Shown: positions 42,151 through 53,751 of the stretch, piece after piece
Position numbering within the stretch: position 1 is the stretch's first letter
Layout of the letters: every line of letters starts with the position of its first letter
NCBI GenBank assembly: GCA_019454185.1
Contig: CP075368.1
Span: 2,583,649-2,647,648, forward strand
Direction: 5' to 3'
From: Phycisphaeraceae bacterium
GTDB taxonomy: Bacteria > Planctomycetota > Phycisphaerae > Phycisphaerales > UBA1924
Length of the DNA: 64,000 nucleotides
Made by a program: the position numbers and the translations under genes
Notes under the pieces: generated by a model
Told to the model about the DNA's origin: nothing
Database searches by the model: none
The model's input: the letters and a program-made list of their open reading frames with translations, nothing else

Positions 42151-43008
42151 TCAGTTGCGGGCCCTGGGGATATCCACGATCCAGAGCGCGACGGTCTTGC
42201 CCGTGTCGTCCCAGCACTCGAGGATGCCCTTGAGATGGGGCTTGTCGGCATCGGGTTCGGCGAGGGGGAGTATGAGGGATGCGGCCCGGGCTTCGGCGTG
42301 CTTGAGGGGATTGATGATCTCGATGCCGGATTCGTGCGGGTAGAAGGCGATGCGTGCGATGGATGGGTGTCCGGGAGGCGTCGGCGTGAGGGCGACCTCG
42401 GTGCTCGAGGTCCATTGGACGCGGAGCGCATCGCCTGGGTCCGTGGGGAGGGCGGCGCGTGCGGCGGCGATGCTCGGCGCGTCGGCCGAGGGGGTGGGTG
42501 AATCGGGGACGACGGGGAGCCGGAGTGAGAGTTCGCCATCGCGGGGGACGCAGCCGTCCTCGCACTCGAGCCACTCGAGGCGGGCGTGGAGCGTGATGTC
42601 GGTTCCGGGCTTCAGATCCGGGGAGGCGGTGAGTTGGGTGAGAAGGAGGACGCGGCCCTCGTAGGTGTGGTCGAGGATGGGGCCGGGCATGACGTAGCGA
42701 CGCGGACCGGGCCAGTTGATGGGGCCGATGGTGATCTCTTCGGGGTGCGTCCAGTCGACGCTCGGTGCGTAACCGGAGTCGTTCTGGCCGGGCCAGTAGA
42801 TGTGCCACTTGGGCGCGATGTCGAACTCGATGGCGAGCCACGCGCTCTGTCCGGGGGCGAGGGTCGCGGTGTCGGAGAGGAGGCGGATCTTGGCGGCGGG
42901 GGAGTTCGGATCGCCGGGGATGAGCTGGGCATGGGCCGATTGGAGCGCGGCGGCAGCGGCGAGAAGGGGGGCACAGCGAGCGAGGATTGAGCGTTTGGCG
43001 TCGGTCAT
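42151..43008 (-). CDS. Secreted DsbD N-terminal-domain-like protein
   Basis: The 285-residue protein has a signal peptide (AAAAALQSAHA) and resembles the immunoglobulin-like N-terminal domain of DsbD: SAWLAIEFDIAPKWHIYWPGQNDSGYAPSVDW and EWLECEDGCVPRDGELSL with a Cys pair C-X4-C. In DsbD this domain passes electrons to periplasmic partners; here the transmembrane and thioredoxin parts are missing, so electrons must come from another protein. The redoxin encoded 74 bases downstream is a candidate partner. The ATG at 43008 gives a proper signal peptide. Confidence 0.82.
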   Translation of the reverse strand: MTDAKRSILARCAPLLAAAAALQSAHAQLIPGDPNSPAAKIRLLSDTATLAPGQSAWLAIEFDIAPKWHIYWPGQNDSGYAPSVDWTHPEEITIGPINWPGPRRYVMPGPILDHTYEGRVLLLTQLTASPDLKPGTDITLHARLEWLECEDGCVPRDGELSLRLPVVPDSPTPSADAPSIAAARAALPTDPGDALRVQWTSSTEVALTPTPPGHPSIARIAFYPHESGIEIINPLKHAEARAASLILPLAEPDADKPHLKGILECWDDTGKTVALWIVDIPRARN

Positions 43009-43263
43009 GCTGGGTGTGACTCTTTGGCCAGTGCCCCGGGTTTCTACAGCCGCCGGGGTGTCGAGTGGCGAGATCGCTTCCCTGAGTACGAGGTGGAGGG
43101 TGCCATGTTCACCCGAGCAGATGTCGAACCTTGGTTTGATGCTTGCGAGAATCACGAACCCTAGAGGGCTCGAATCGGTATGGGAATCGTTCAGTCTGAG
43201 CCGATATCTTTCCGTATGGCCGCGGGTGTGCGGCGGGAGCGGGAGATGCAGAGGGTTTGACGC

Positions 43264-43722
43264 ATGACCATCAGATCTGTTACAGCGTGTGCGGGGATTT
43301 GTGTGCTTGGGGCGGCGTTGAGCGGCTGCACCACCAAGGTGGATGAGAGCGACATCCGGTTCATCAGTTCGGGGGAGCTGCGGCAGATGATCCAGACGCG
43401 GGACGGCGGGCGCGCGGACCATCTATTGCTGATCGATCCGAGGTCGGCGAGGGAGTATGCCGAAGGGCACATCGTCGGTGCTGAGCACATCACGATCGAC
43501 CGTGTGGTGGGTGAGAAGTCGCCGAGGAACCCGCCGTTCGATCGGTACTCACATGTCGTGGTGTACGGGAATGACCCCGCGTCTGCGCCGGCACGGGGCA
43601 TGGCGAAGCGGATCATGTCGCTGGGTCACAAAAAGACGACGCGGATGTATGCGGGGGGTATGAAGGAGTGGTCGCAGACGTATCCGAGCATGGTTGTGAA
43701 GGGTGAGGAGCCGGCGAAGTGA
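43264..43722 (+). CDS. Rhodanese-like lipoprotein without catalytic cysteine
   Basis: Residues 1-20 end LSGC, a lipobox. The 152-residue protein has the rhodanese fold: HLLLIDPRSAREYAEGHIVGAEHI, then VVVYGNDPASAPARGMAKRIMSLGH and MYAGGMKEWSQ. Active rhodaneses have a Cys where this protein has Gly after VVVY, so sulfur transfer is not expected. Inactive rhodanese domains often bind ligands or partners. It sits convergent with the fic gene and appears monocistronic. Confidence 0.88.
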   Translation: MTIRSVTACAGICVLGAALSGCTTKVDESDIRFISSGELRQMIQTRDGGRADHLLLIDPRSAREYAEGHIVGAEHITIDRVVGEKSPRNPPFDRYSHVVVYGNDPASAPARGMAKRIMSLGHKKTTRMYAGGMKEWSQTYPSMVVKGEEPAK

Positions 43723-43736
43723 TCACGTGGTGGTGA

Positions 43737-44909
43737 TCAGATCGGATCCGGCAGGGTCTCGATGACGTTGCCGTCGGCATCGATCGAGACGCGCGGGATG
43801 CGGCGAGTGGGCATGGCGATGTGGTAGCGCGTGCTCTTGCGTTCTCCGGTTCGTGAGAGGATGCCGAGATCAACCAGATCACCGAGATCGCGTGTCGCTG
43901 TCGGGGCGGACGTCTTGGCGATGGCCATGTAATTGCTTGCGCTCAGGCCGCCTTTGAATCCGTCTGGTCCCTCGCGGAGAACGCGGAGCATCACGGCGGT
44001 CTGGCGGGAATTGAGCCGCTCACGGTGGCTCTCGAACAGCCGCGATTTCTCGATGGTGAACTCGACGTTCGCGAGCGTGCGGTGCTGTGCCTCGATCGCG
44101 ATCGCGGCGAACCACGCCAGCCAGTTCGTGATCTCATTTGAAGTGTTGGCGCGTTCGAGTTCGCGGTAGTAGGCGGCGCGGTGTGTGAGGATGGTGGATG
44201 CGAGGGCGATCAGGGAGGGGCGTCCGAGCCCCTGCGCGAGGGCCTTCTCGGAGATCGCTCTGCCGATGCGGCCGTTGCCGTCTTCGTACGGATGGATGGA
44301 TTCGAAGGCCAGGTGTGCCGCGCCGGAGCGAGCGAGCGGCGCGAGAGGCGAATCCGCACCGGGCGCGGCGCTGTTGAACCAGTTGATGAATCGTGCCATC
44401 TCCGCTGGCACGCGATCTGAGGGCGGGGCGACGAAGTGGACGCGCGGGGCGTAGATCGCGCCGGAGACGATCTGCATCGGCTCTTCGTGCGTGCGGTAGC
44501 GGCCGAGGTCGCGGAGGTCGAGTCGGCCCTTGCAGACCATGGCGTGCCAGGCGTGGAGTGACTCGTCGGTGAGGGGTGCTGCCCAGTTCTTGTAGAGGTC
44601 CACGACGAGCTCACCGATGCCGGCCTCGGCGGGGCGCGTGGGCACGCGCTCTGCTTCGAGACCCAGGTTGCGCCGGATGGAGGACTGGACGCTCCGTCGT
44701 TCGAGGATCTCGCCCTCGATCTCCGAGGTCGTCATGGCCTCGTCGCTCATGGTCGCGATGGTGAGGGCCTGGCGATCGGATTCGGGGACGTGGCGGACAA
44801 CCCCGAGCAGTTCACCCGCGCCAAGCATGAACCTGGCCTCGGCTTGATGGAGGCGAGCGGCATCCCAGCGGAGATCTGGCCAGTCTGGTTTTTCCCAGTT
44901 CCAGCGCAT
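43737..44909 (-). CDS. Fic family protein with N-terminal inhibitory motif and C-terminal winged helix
   Basis: Likely an adenylyltransferase that attaches AMP to a target protein. The 390-residue sequence holds an inhibitory helix TTSEIEGE (S/T-X3-E-G/N), the active site IHPYEDGNGRIGR (HPF-X-D/E-GNG-X2-R with Tyr for Phe), the flap region MQIVSGAIYAPRVHFVAPP, and a C-terminal winged-helix region ending STRYHIAMPTRR. This is the class II layout, where the Glu of the N-terminal helix blocks ATP. Many class II Fic proteins autoregulate; four operator-like half-sites lie directly upstream. Confidence 0.93.
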   Translation of the reverse strand: MRWNWEKPDWPDLRWDAARLHQAEARFMLGAGELLGVVRHVPESDRQALTIATMSDEAMTTSEIEGEILERRSVQSSIRRNLGLEAERVPTRPAEAGIGELVVDLYKNWAAPLTDESLHAWHAMVCKGRLDLRDLGRYRTHEEPMQIVSGAIYAPRVHFVAPPSDRVPAEMARFINWFNSAAPGADSPLAPLARSGAAHLAFESIHPYEDGNGRIGRAISEKALAQGLGRPSLIALASTILTHRAAYYRELERANTSNEITNWLAWFAAIAIEAQHRTLANVEFTIEKSRLFESHRERLNSRQTAVMLRVLREGPDGFKGGLSASNYMAIAKTSAPTATRDLGDLVDLGILSRTGERKSTRYHIAMPTRRIPRVSIDADGNVIETLPDPI

Positions 44910-44981
44910 GATGGATAAGATCGGGGTTTATCGATCAGAAAGCAATGATTATTGATCGATAAAGCTCAGATTTATCCATCA
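44909..44981. promoter_or_regulatory. Four alternating operator half-sites before the fic gene
   Basis: TTTATCSATCA occurs as TGATGGATAA (44909-44918), TTTATCGATCA (44927-44937), TGATCGATAAA (44953-44963) and TTTATCCATCA (44971-44981), alternating in orientation. The inner two form a perfect 11-bp inverted repeat. The stretch is AT-rich against a GC-rich background and includes the fic start codon side. A winged-helix regulator, possibly Fic itself, is the expected binder. Confidence 0.65.
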
Positions 44982-44996
44982 ATCCGAACGTTTTAC

Positions 44997-48071
<3,075 letters not shown>

Positions 48072-48250
48072 GGGTCAGTTCCTTGGAATGGCGATGTCGG
48101 GGTGGCGAAGTCGATCGGCACAGGGCTCTGCACAGGGCGCGGAACATGGAGTGTAGAGTGGGTGAGGCCCTCTCAGATCCGAGGGTCTGCGCCTAGCGTT
48201 CGTCGGGAGTTGGTGTGTGGCCCGGGACCCTGGGCAGTCAAGGAGCGTGC

Positions 48251-49213
48251 GTGGCGGCCCGGAGCGTGCTGACGATCGGAACCTTCGACGGCGTTCATAT
48301 GGGGCATCGCGCCCTGATTGAACGGGCCGGGGAGATCGCGAGGGGTGCCGGGGCTCGGGTGGTTGCGCTCGCGTTCGATCCGCACCCGATGACGCGGCTG
48401 CGTCCGGCATCGGCCCCTGCACGCCTCACCACGTTCGGGTGGCGGGAGGCGCTGCTGCGGGAGGCGGGTGCTGATGAGGTTGTGCGACTGAATCCGTTCG
48501 ACGGGCTGCTGGAACTGACGCCGGAGGCGTTTGTGTCGCAGATTGTGTCGCGTTACGCGCCGATCGCGATCGTTGAGGGAGATGACTTTCGGTTCGGGAA
48601 GGGTCGAACGGGTGATGTCGATGTGCTGCGCCGGCTGGGGGAGCAATCGGGGTTTGAGACGGTGGTTGTGGCACCTGTTGAGGTTGCGCTTGGCGATGCG
48701 TCGATCGCTCGCGCTTCGAGCACCGGGGTGAGGCGTCTGCTTCTGTCGGGGAGGGCGAGTGACGCGGCCCGGGTGCTCGGGCGCCCGTATCGGCTGATGG
48801 GGAAGGTTGTGCGTGGGGATCGGCGCGGGCGGACGATCGGGTATCCGACGGCGAACCTCGACAGCGAGTTGATGCTGCCTGCGGACGGCGTGTACGCGGC
48901 GCGTGCGCAGCTCGCGGATGGGCGGGTGTTCGGGGCCGCGCTTTCGGTGGGAACCAAGCCGACGTTCACGGATGCGCCTTCGCGGGCGTGCGAGGCGTTC
49001 TTTCTGGATGCGCCTCGGGCAACGCAGGGTGATCCGCGGATCGAGGGGCTTGATGAGTACGGGTGGGCCTTGTCGCTGGATATTGTCGGCTGGGTTCGCG
49101 AGCAGGTGCGATTCCACGGGCTGGAGCCGCTGCTCGGCCAGATGGCTCGTGATTGCGATCGGATCCGCGAGATGCTGCGTGGCGCGGAGCGGGTTGCGGA
49201 GGAGGTGGCATGA
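48251..49213 (+). CDS. ribF: Bifunctional riboflavin kinase / FAD synthetase
   Basis: Converts riboflavin to FMN and FAD. The N-terminal nucleotidyltransferase has GTFDGVHMGHRALI, AFDPHP and VEGDDFRFGKGR; the C-terminal kinase has GKVVRGDRRGRTIGYPTANL and LPADGVYAA. The length of 320 residues is normal. AAGGAG precedes the GTG at 48251 by 5 bases, which favours it over an in-frame ATG 36 bases upstream. It overlaps the following phosphoesterase gene by four bases (ATGA) and is probably first in a three-gene operon. Confidence 0.94.
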   Translation: MAARSVLTIGTFDGVHMGHRALIERAGEIARGAGARVVALAFDPHPMTRLRPASAPARLTTFGWREALLREAGADEVVRLNPFDGLLELTPEAFVSQIVSRYAPIAIVEGDDFRFGKGRTGDVDVLRRLGEQSGFETVVVAPVEVALGDASIARASSTGVRRLLLSGRASDAARVLGRPYRLMGKVVRGDRRGRTIGYPTANLDSELMLPADGVYAARAQLADGRVFGAALSVGTKPTFTDAPSRACEAFFLDAPRATQGDPRIEGLDEYGWALSLDIVGWVREQVRFHGLEPLLGQMARDCDRIREMLRGAERVAEEVA

Positions 49214-50259
49214 GTTCGAGCCGGGTTGAGCAGTACAGCACGACGTCGTCTCTGGAAGAGATCGGCGCGTTTCTTCGGGGCGTTGATGCGGGGGGGACGA
49301 TCGGCATCGGTACGCACATGAAGCCGGACGGGGACGCGATCGGTTCGACGCTCGCCGTCACGCGGGCTCTGCGGGCGGTCGGGAAGCGTGTGACGCTGCT
49401 CTACATGGGCGGCCCGCCTCGCTGGATCGAGACGCTCGCGACACGGGCGGAGCGCAGCACGTTCGAGGAGGACGGGCTGCCCGACCCGGAACCGTCGGTC
49501 TGGTTGATTCTGGACACGGGGTCGTGGTCGCAGTTGGAGCAGTTGACGCCCGCGCTGACGGGGCGGGGCTCGAGCGTTGTGATCATCGATCACCACCTGC
49601 AGGGCGACGCGGTGATCGCGGATCGGAGGTTCATCGACAAGAACGCGGCGGCGGCAGCGCAGCCGGCGGCGGAGCTGTGCCGCATTCTGCTGGGGCTGCG
49701 TTCGTGCGCGGAGCTGCCTGTTGAGATTGCCGAGCCGCTGTTTCTCGGGCTGGCGACGGACACGGGTTGGTTCCGCCATTCGAACACGAAGCCGGAGACG
49801 CTTCGGCTGGCGGCGGATCTGATCGGCGCTGGGGCGAACCACTCGCGTTTGTACGCGATGGTGGAGCAGTCGGACACGGTCGGGCGGCTGCGTCTGGTCG
49901 CGCGGGCTCTCGGGTCTCTCGAACTGTTCGACAACGATCGCATCGCGATCATGCGGCTCTCGCTCTCGGACTTTGAGCAGGCGGGGGCATCGCACGGCGA
50001 CACCGGGGGCCTGGCGGACATGGCGCTCGTGATCCAGAGCGTGCGCGTCAGCGCGGTGATTACCGAGCAGTCGGTGAAGGCGGGCTCTCCCCCACTGACG
50101 AAGATCTCGATGCGGAGCAAGGAAGGCCCGAACGCGGTGGATGTGAACGAGGTGTGCGGGAAGCTGGGCGGGGGCGGGCACGCGCGGGCATCGGGGGCGC
50201 GGATGACGTTGACGCTTGAGCAGACGCGCAGCCGCGTGCTGGAGGCGTTGCTCACATGA
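49210..50259 (+). CDS. nrnA: DHH-family phosphoesterase (NrnA-like nanoRNase / pAp phosphatase)
   Basis: The 349-residue protein carries the DHH motifs: THMKPDGDAIGST, LILDTGSW, VVIIDHHLQGD (the DHH triad) and LATDTGWFRH, then the DHHA1 substrate domain ending EVCGKLGGGGHARASGARM. NrnA hydrolyses very short RNAs and 3'-phosphoadenosine 5'-phosphate. Manganese-binding Asp and His residues are all present. It overlaps ribF upstream and the methyltransferase downstream by four bases each, so the three are translated together. NrnA, TruB and RibF genes commonly cluster; truB is missing here. Confidence 0.93.
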   Translation: MSSSRVEQYSTTSSLEEIGAFLRGVDAGGTIGIGTHMKPDGDAIGSTLAVTRALRAVGKRVTLLYMGGPPRWIETLATRAERSTFEEDGLPDPEPSVWLILDTGSWSQLEQLTPALTGRGSSVVIIDHHLQGDAVIADRRFIDKNAAAAAQPAAELCRILLGLRSCAELPVEIAEPLFLGLATDTGWFRHSNTKPETLRLAADLIGAGANHSRLYAMVEQSDTVGRLRLVARALGSLELFDNDRIAIMRLSLSDFEQAGASHGDTGGLADMALVIQSVRVSAVITEQSVKAGSPPLTKISMRSKEGPNAVDVNEVCGKLGGGGHARASGARMTLTLEQTRSRVLEALLT

Positions 50260-51068
50260 AGGGATCCGGCGGAATGGGCGGTGGTGGCGGGAGCGGCCGG
50301 GGCGCGGGTGGGCGCGGATCCGGGGCGAGACCGGTGCGTCCCGGGAAGCGTCCGCCGCTGCGGATCATGACGAGCACGCTGTGGGAGTATCCGAGCCAGC
50401 ACTATGACGGGGCATCGGGCTCGTTGATGCAGGGGGACAAGGACTATGTGGGGGCGACGCCTTCTTGGGTGATCTGGCAGTTGCTGAGCCGCTACACGCG
50501 TGAGGGGGACGTGGTTGTGGACCCGATGTGCGGGAGCGGGACGACGATCGACGTGTGCGCTGATCTCGGGCGTGCGTGGCGCGGGTTTGATCTTGCGCCG
50601 TCGCGACCGGACATTGTGCGTGCGGATGCGCGGCAGATTCCGCTGGCGGATGCGTCGGCGGACTTTGTGTTCGTCGATCCTCCGTACTCGACGCACGTTG
50701 ACTATTCGGACGATCCGGCGTGCATCGGGAAGCTGGACGCTTCGGGCGAGGATGGGGGGAGGGCGTACTACAGCGCGATGCGTCAGGTGATCGGGGAGAT
50801 CCATCGGGTGCTGAAGGACCGGCGCTACATGGGGCTGTATGTCTCTGATTCGTTCCGCAAGAAGAAGGGGAAGCCGGGGGGCGTGTTCATGCCGATCGGG
50901 TTTGAGTTGTTCTCGATCATGCGCGAGCGTTTCAAGCCGGTGGACATCATCTGCGTGACGCGACAGAACGTGAAGCTGGGGCGGGGGAACTGGCACAAAG
51001 CCGCGGAAGAGGGGAATTTCTTTCTGCGGGGATTCAACTACCTGTTCATCATGAAGAAGGAAGCGTGA
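50256..51068 (+). CDS. DPPY-type (amino) nucleic-acid methyltransferase
   Basis: The 270-residue protein has a Gly/Arg-rich N-terminal 35 residues, then VVVDPMCGSGTTIDVCADLGRAWRGFDL (SAM-binding motif I and acidic loop) and FVFVDPPYSTHVDY with the catalytic DPPY, as in N6-adenine or N4-cytosine methyltransferases. The short length without a target-recognition domain and its operon partners ribF and nrnA make RNA or solo DNA methylation possible. There is no restriction enzyme next to it. Start ATG overlaps the nrnA stop (ATGA). Confidence 0.85.
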   Translation: MKGSGGMGGGGGSGRGAGGRGSGARPVRPGKRPPLRIMTSTLWEYPSQHYDGASGSLMQGDKDYVGATPSWVIWQLLSRYTREGDVVVDPMCGSGTTIDVCADLGRAWRGFDLAPSRPDIVRADARQIPLADASADFVFVDPPYSTHVDYSDDPACIGKLDASGEDGGRAYYSAMRQVIGEIHRVLKDRRYMGLYVSDSFRKKKGKPGGVFMPIGFELFSIMRERFKPVDIICVTRQNVKLGRGNWHKAAEEGNFFLRGFNYLFIMKKEA

Positions 51069-51087
51069 GGGGCGTGCGGGGGCCGGG

Positions 51088-52404
51088 TTATGGCTGGGCG
51101 TAGTGGTCTTCGAGGACGCGTCGCCAGTCTTCGATCCCCTTGACGGCGATGAAGCGGAGGCGGACCTGTTCGCTGTCGGGGTGGTGCTCGGCGAAGCGGA
51201 TGCCGAACTTGCGCATGTTCTTTGAGGTGTAGTCGTCGGGGTGTCGCATGCGCCGGTTGGCGGCGAGGGCGAGCCGGTAGTGCTGCTCGAGGACCTCTCG
51301 CTGCTCGGGGATTGTGGGTCGTGTGGGCTCGGTGCCGGCGAGCATCATGCGGGCCTGCCTGAAGATCCAGGGGTTGCCGATGCACCCACGCGCGACGGCG
51401 ACTGCGCTGACGCCGGTGTAGGCGAGCATGCGGAAGATGTCGTGGACGTTCCAGATGTCGCCGGAACCGAAGACGACGCGATCGGGCGTTCGGTTGACGA
51501 TCTCTCTGAGGAGATCCCAGCGCGAGGGTCCGACGTATTTCTGCTCGACCGTGCGGGCGTGGACGGTGGCCCAGGCGTATCCCATGTCGTAGGAGGCGTC
51601 GTAGATGCGGTAGAAGGCCTCGACCATTTCGGGAGTGTCGTCGAATGAGCGGCGGAGTTTGACGGTGCAGGGAATGTGGGCGGGCACGGCTTCGCGGACC
51701 GCTTCGAGGATCTTGATCGCGCCCTCGGGCTCGGCGAGCCAGTGCCCGCCTCGGGCTTTGGATTTGATCTTTTTGACAGGGCAAGCCAGATTCACGTCGA
51801 CCGTGGAGAATGTGAGTGGGGACAAAGGGGCAGAGGGGCAGAGGGGCGAAGGGGTGTGAGAGACAGACTTCGTGACTTCGTGACTTTGTGACTGCGTGGC
51901 TTCTTCCTCGTCTTCGCCGCAGGTGATCTCTTCGTACTCGGGCTCGTGGTCGAGGTCGTCGGGCTTGAACTTGACGAGTGCGCCGCTGGGGTCGTGGGTG
52001 AGGTGGCTGTAGGCGAGGGCGCGGTAGGCCTTGTCGGTCCTTTTGCCTTGCTCGATGGCCTTGATGGCGGCGGCGGCCATCTCGTTTGGGTCAGAGCCCA
52101 TGATCTGGACGGCGAGGGGGTGGTCTTCTGCGCCTCCGGGGACGTTGTCGTGGAGCTCGCCGAGATCGGCCTTGACGAATCCTCGCCCGCCGGCGAGGAG
52201 GGTGCGATCGAGGAGGGCCTCTGTGACGCAGTAGGGGCAGCCGTGGCGGCGGGCGACGATGCGCATGGCGGCATCGGAGTATCCCGCGAGGCCCGCCTGG
52301 AAAAATGGGGCGTCGAAGCCGGGGACGGCCTGTGTGACTCTCGGGTTTGCCGCCCCGGACCAGTCCCGGTGGCGTCCGGAGCCGATGCTCTCGGCGATGT
52401 GCAT
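51088..52404 (-). CDS. dus: tRNA-dihydrouridine synthase with a repeat-encoded insertion
   Basis: A flavoprotein reducing uridines in tRNA D-loops. Seen: FDAPFFQAGLAGYSDAAMRIVARR, VQIMGSDPNEMAAAA, VDVNLACPVKKIKSKARGG with the catalytic Cys position, VKLRRSFDD, VHARTVEQKY and VVFGSGDIWNVHD followed by ARGCIGNPWIF. Between about residues 145 and 185 an acidic and Ser/Pro-rich insertion appears, part of it encoded by an octanucleotide repeat. The start is uncertain: ATG at 52404 leaves space for divergent promoters, while ATGs at 52476 and 52497 would nearly touch the divergent lipoprotein gene. DusB-like by general pattern. Confidence 0.88.
   Translation of the reverse strand: MHIAESIGSGRHRDWSGAANPRVTQAVPGFDAPFFQAGLAGYSDAAMRIVARRHGCPYCVTEALLDRTLLAGGRGFVKADLGELHDNVPGGAEDHPLAVQIMGSDPNEMAAAAIKAIEQGKRTDKAYRALAYSHLTHDPSGALVKFKPDDLDHEPEYEEITCGEDEEEATQSQSHEVTKSVSHTPSPLCPSAPLSPLTFSTVDVNLACPVKKIKSKARGGHWLAEPEGAIKILEAVREAVPAHIPCTVKLRRSFDDTPEMVEAFYRIYDASYDMGYAWATVHARTVEQKYVGPSRWDLLREIVNRTPDRVVFGSGDIWNVHDIFRMLAYTGVSAVAVARGCIGNPWIFRQARMMLAGTEPTRPTIPEQREVLEQHYRLALAANRRMRHPDDYTSKNMRKFGIRFAEHHPDSEQVRLRFIAVKGIEDWRRVLEDHYAQP
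51826..51905. repeat. Octanucleotide repeat locus 5, inside the dus coding region
   Basis: GGGGCAGA, GGGGCAGA, GGGGCGAA units are followed after about 15 bases by ACTTCGTG, ACTTCGTG, ACTTTGTG, ACTGCGTG, each of 8 bp and in opposite sense, as at loci 1 and 4. The stretch keeps the dus frame open and encodes the Ser/Pro-rich insertion just before the VDVNLACP motif. Confidence 0.85.
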
Positions 52405-52495
52405 CGCGTCGAGGGATTCGGCTCCGGGTGCGATTGCGGGTCCGGGGGGCGTGGCGTTGTTGCTCTGGCACCCCATCGGAGGGACTATACGGAGC

Positions 52496-52948
52496 ATGAG
52501 ACACACTCGGACCATTGTGGCGGCTCGATCGATCTGCCTGTTCGCGCTTCTTGCGGTCGTCTGTTCAGGGATGATCGGCTGCTCCGGCAGGAGTTCACGG
52601 GTTGGCGCGGCTCGTGCGTACCCGCAGACGGCTGTGCAGGGTGAGTCCCTCGACATCCAGGTGGTGCGGGGAGAGACGACGCTGACACTGACGAACACAA
52701 CGTCGCGCGTCTTCGGGCCGTGCACGCTGTGGGTGAACGCGTATTTCTCGCGACCGCTGGAGGGGCTGGCTGTCGGGCAGTCGCTCACGCTGCCGCTCAA
52801 GGACTTCAGGAATGAGCACGGTGAGTCGTTCCGCGGGGGCGGTTTCTTCGCGACGAAGAAGCCGGAGCGCATGGTTCTGGCTCAGATCGAGCACGACGGA
52901 ACGATGTACCCGCTGGTGGTGACGCGGGGCGAGCCGGTCATCAAGTGA
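52496..52948 (+). CDS. Lipoprotein, hypothetical (150 residues)
   Basis: The N-terminus is a lipoprotein signal: hydrophobic ICLFALLAVVCSGM followed by IGC. The mature part is a predicted beta-sandwich of about 120 residues (TTLTLTNTTSRVFGPCTLWVN, RPLEGLAVGQSLTLPL) without known motif. It is divergent to dus, whose start lies very close, and is followed after 35 bases by the deacetylase gene. The function is unknown. Confidence 0.78.
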   Translation: MRHTRTIVAARSICLFALLAVVCSGMIGCSGRSSRVGAARAYPQTAVQGESLDIQVVRGETTLTLTNTTSRVFGPCTLWVNAYFSRPLEGLAVGQSLTLPLKDFRNEHGESFRGGGFFATKKPERMVLAQIEHDGTMYPLVVTRGEPVIK

Positions 52949-52983
52949 TTCTGGTCCTGAGGCGCTGGCGCGAGGAGTGAGCG

Positions 52984-53706
52984 ATGGCGAATGTGCTGGT
53001 GGTCGGCCCACACCCTGATGACCAGGAGATCGGCATGGGCGGGACGATCGCGCTGCTCGCTTCGCAGGGGCACGACGTCCTGCTTCTGGACATGACCGAT
53101 GGGGAACCGACGCCCCACGGCGATCGTGAGACGCGCGCGAAAGAGGCGGCGCGCGCGGCGGAGATCCTGAGCGAGGGGGGAGCGCCCGTGCGGAGGCGGT
53201 TGCTCGGGCTTCGGAATCGGTTCGTGGAGCACACGATCGAGGCGCGGCATCTCGTAGCGGGCGCGATCCGGGCACACCAGGCGGAGATCGTCTTCTGCCC
53301 GCACCCGGAGGATGCGCACCCCGACCATGTGGCGGTGACGCGGATCGTTGAGGACGCGAGGTTCGACGCGAAGCTGACAAAGCTCGAGATGCCGGGCGAT
53401 GAGGGGCGTCCCCCGATCTATCCCCCGTGGCTGTTCTATTACTACGCGTCGCATCTGCGGCGCGTGGCGGACCCCTCGTTCATCATGGACATCTCGCCGT
53501 TCGCGGAGCGGAAGATCGAGTCGATCACGGCGTATCGCTCGCAGTTTGTCGTGCCCGAGAAGAATCGGCGGGTGGTCGAGTGGGTGCGTGCGGCGGGCGT
53601 GTACTTCGGCTCGCGGATCGGTGTCGGGGTGGGCGAGCCGTTCTTTACGAGGGAGCCGATCGGGCTTGGCTCGCTGGCGGGCGTTGTGAACGTGACGGGG
53701 AGTTGA
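52984..53706 (+). CDS. bshB1: PIG-L family deacetylase, BshB1-like
   Basis: A zinc-dependent N-deacetylase of 240 residues: VVGPHPDDQEIGMGG (first zinc ligands), DMTDGEPTPHG, CPHPEDAHPDHVAVTRIV with the third ligand region, and FVVPEKNRR. These fit BshB1, which deacetylates GlcNAc-malate in bacillithiol synthesis, as FYYYASHL also does. bshA and bshC are not in the window, so other PIG-L substrates are possible. It lies between a lipoprotein gene and mgtE. Confidence 0.88.
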   Translation: MANVLVVGPHPDDQEIGMGGTIALLASQGHDVLLLDMTDGEPTPHGDRETRAKEAARAAEILSEGGAPVRRRLLGLRNRFVEHTIEARHLVAGAIRAHQAEIVFCPHPEDAHPDHVAVTRIVEDARFDAKLTKLEMPGDEGRPPIYPPWLFYYYASHLRRVADPSFIMDISPFAERKIESITAYRSQFVVPEKNRRVVEWVRAAGVYFGSRIGVGVGEPFFTREPIGLGSLAGVVNVTGS

Positions 53707-53751
53707 TCTTCTCGGGATGGGCCGGGAGCGTGAGCGAGGTAGGATCTTGGC

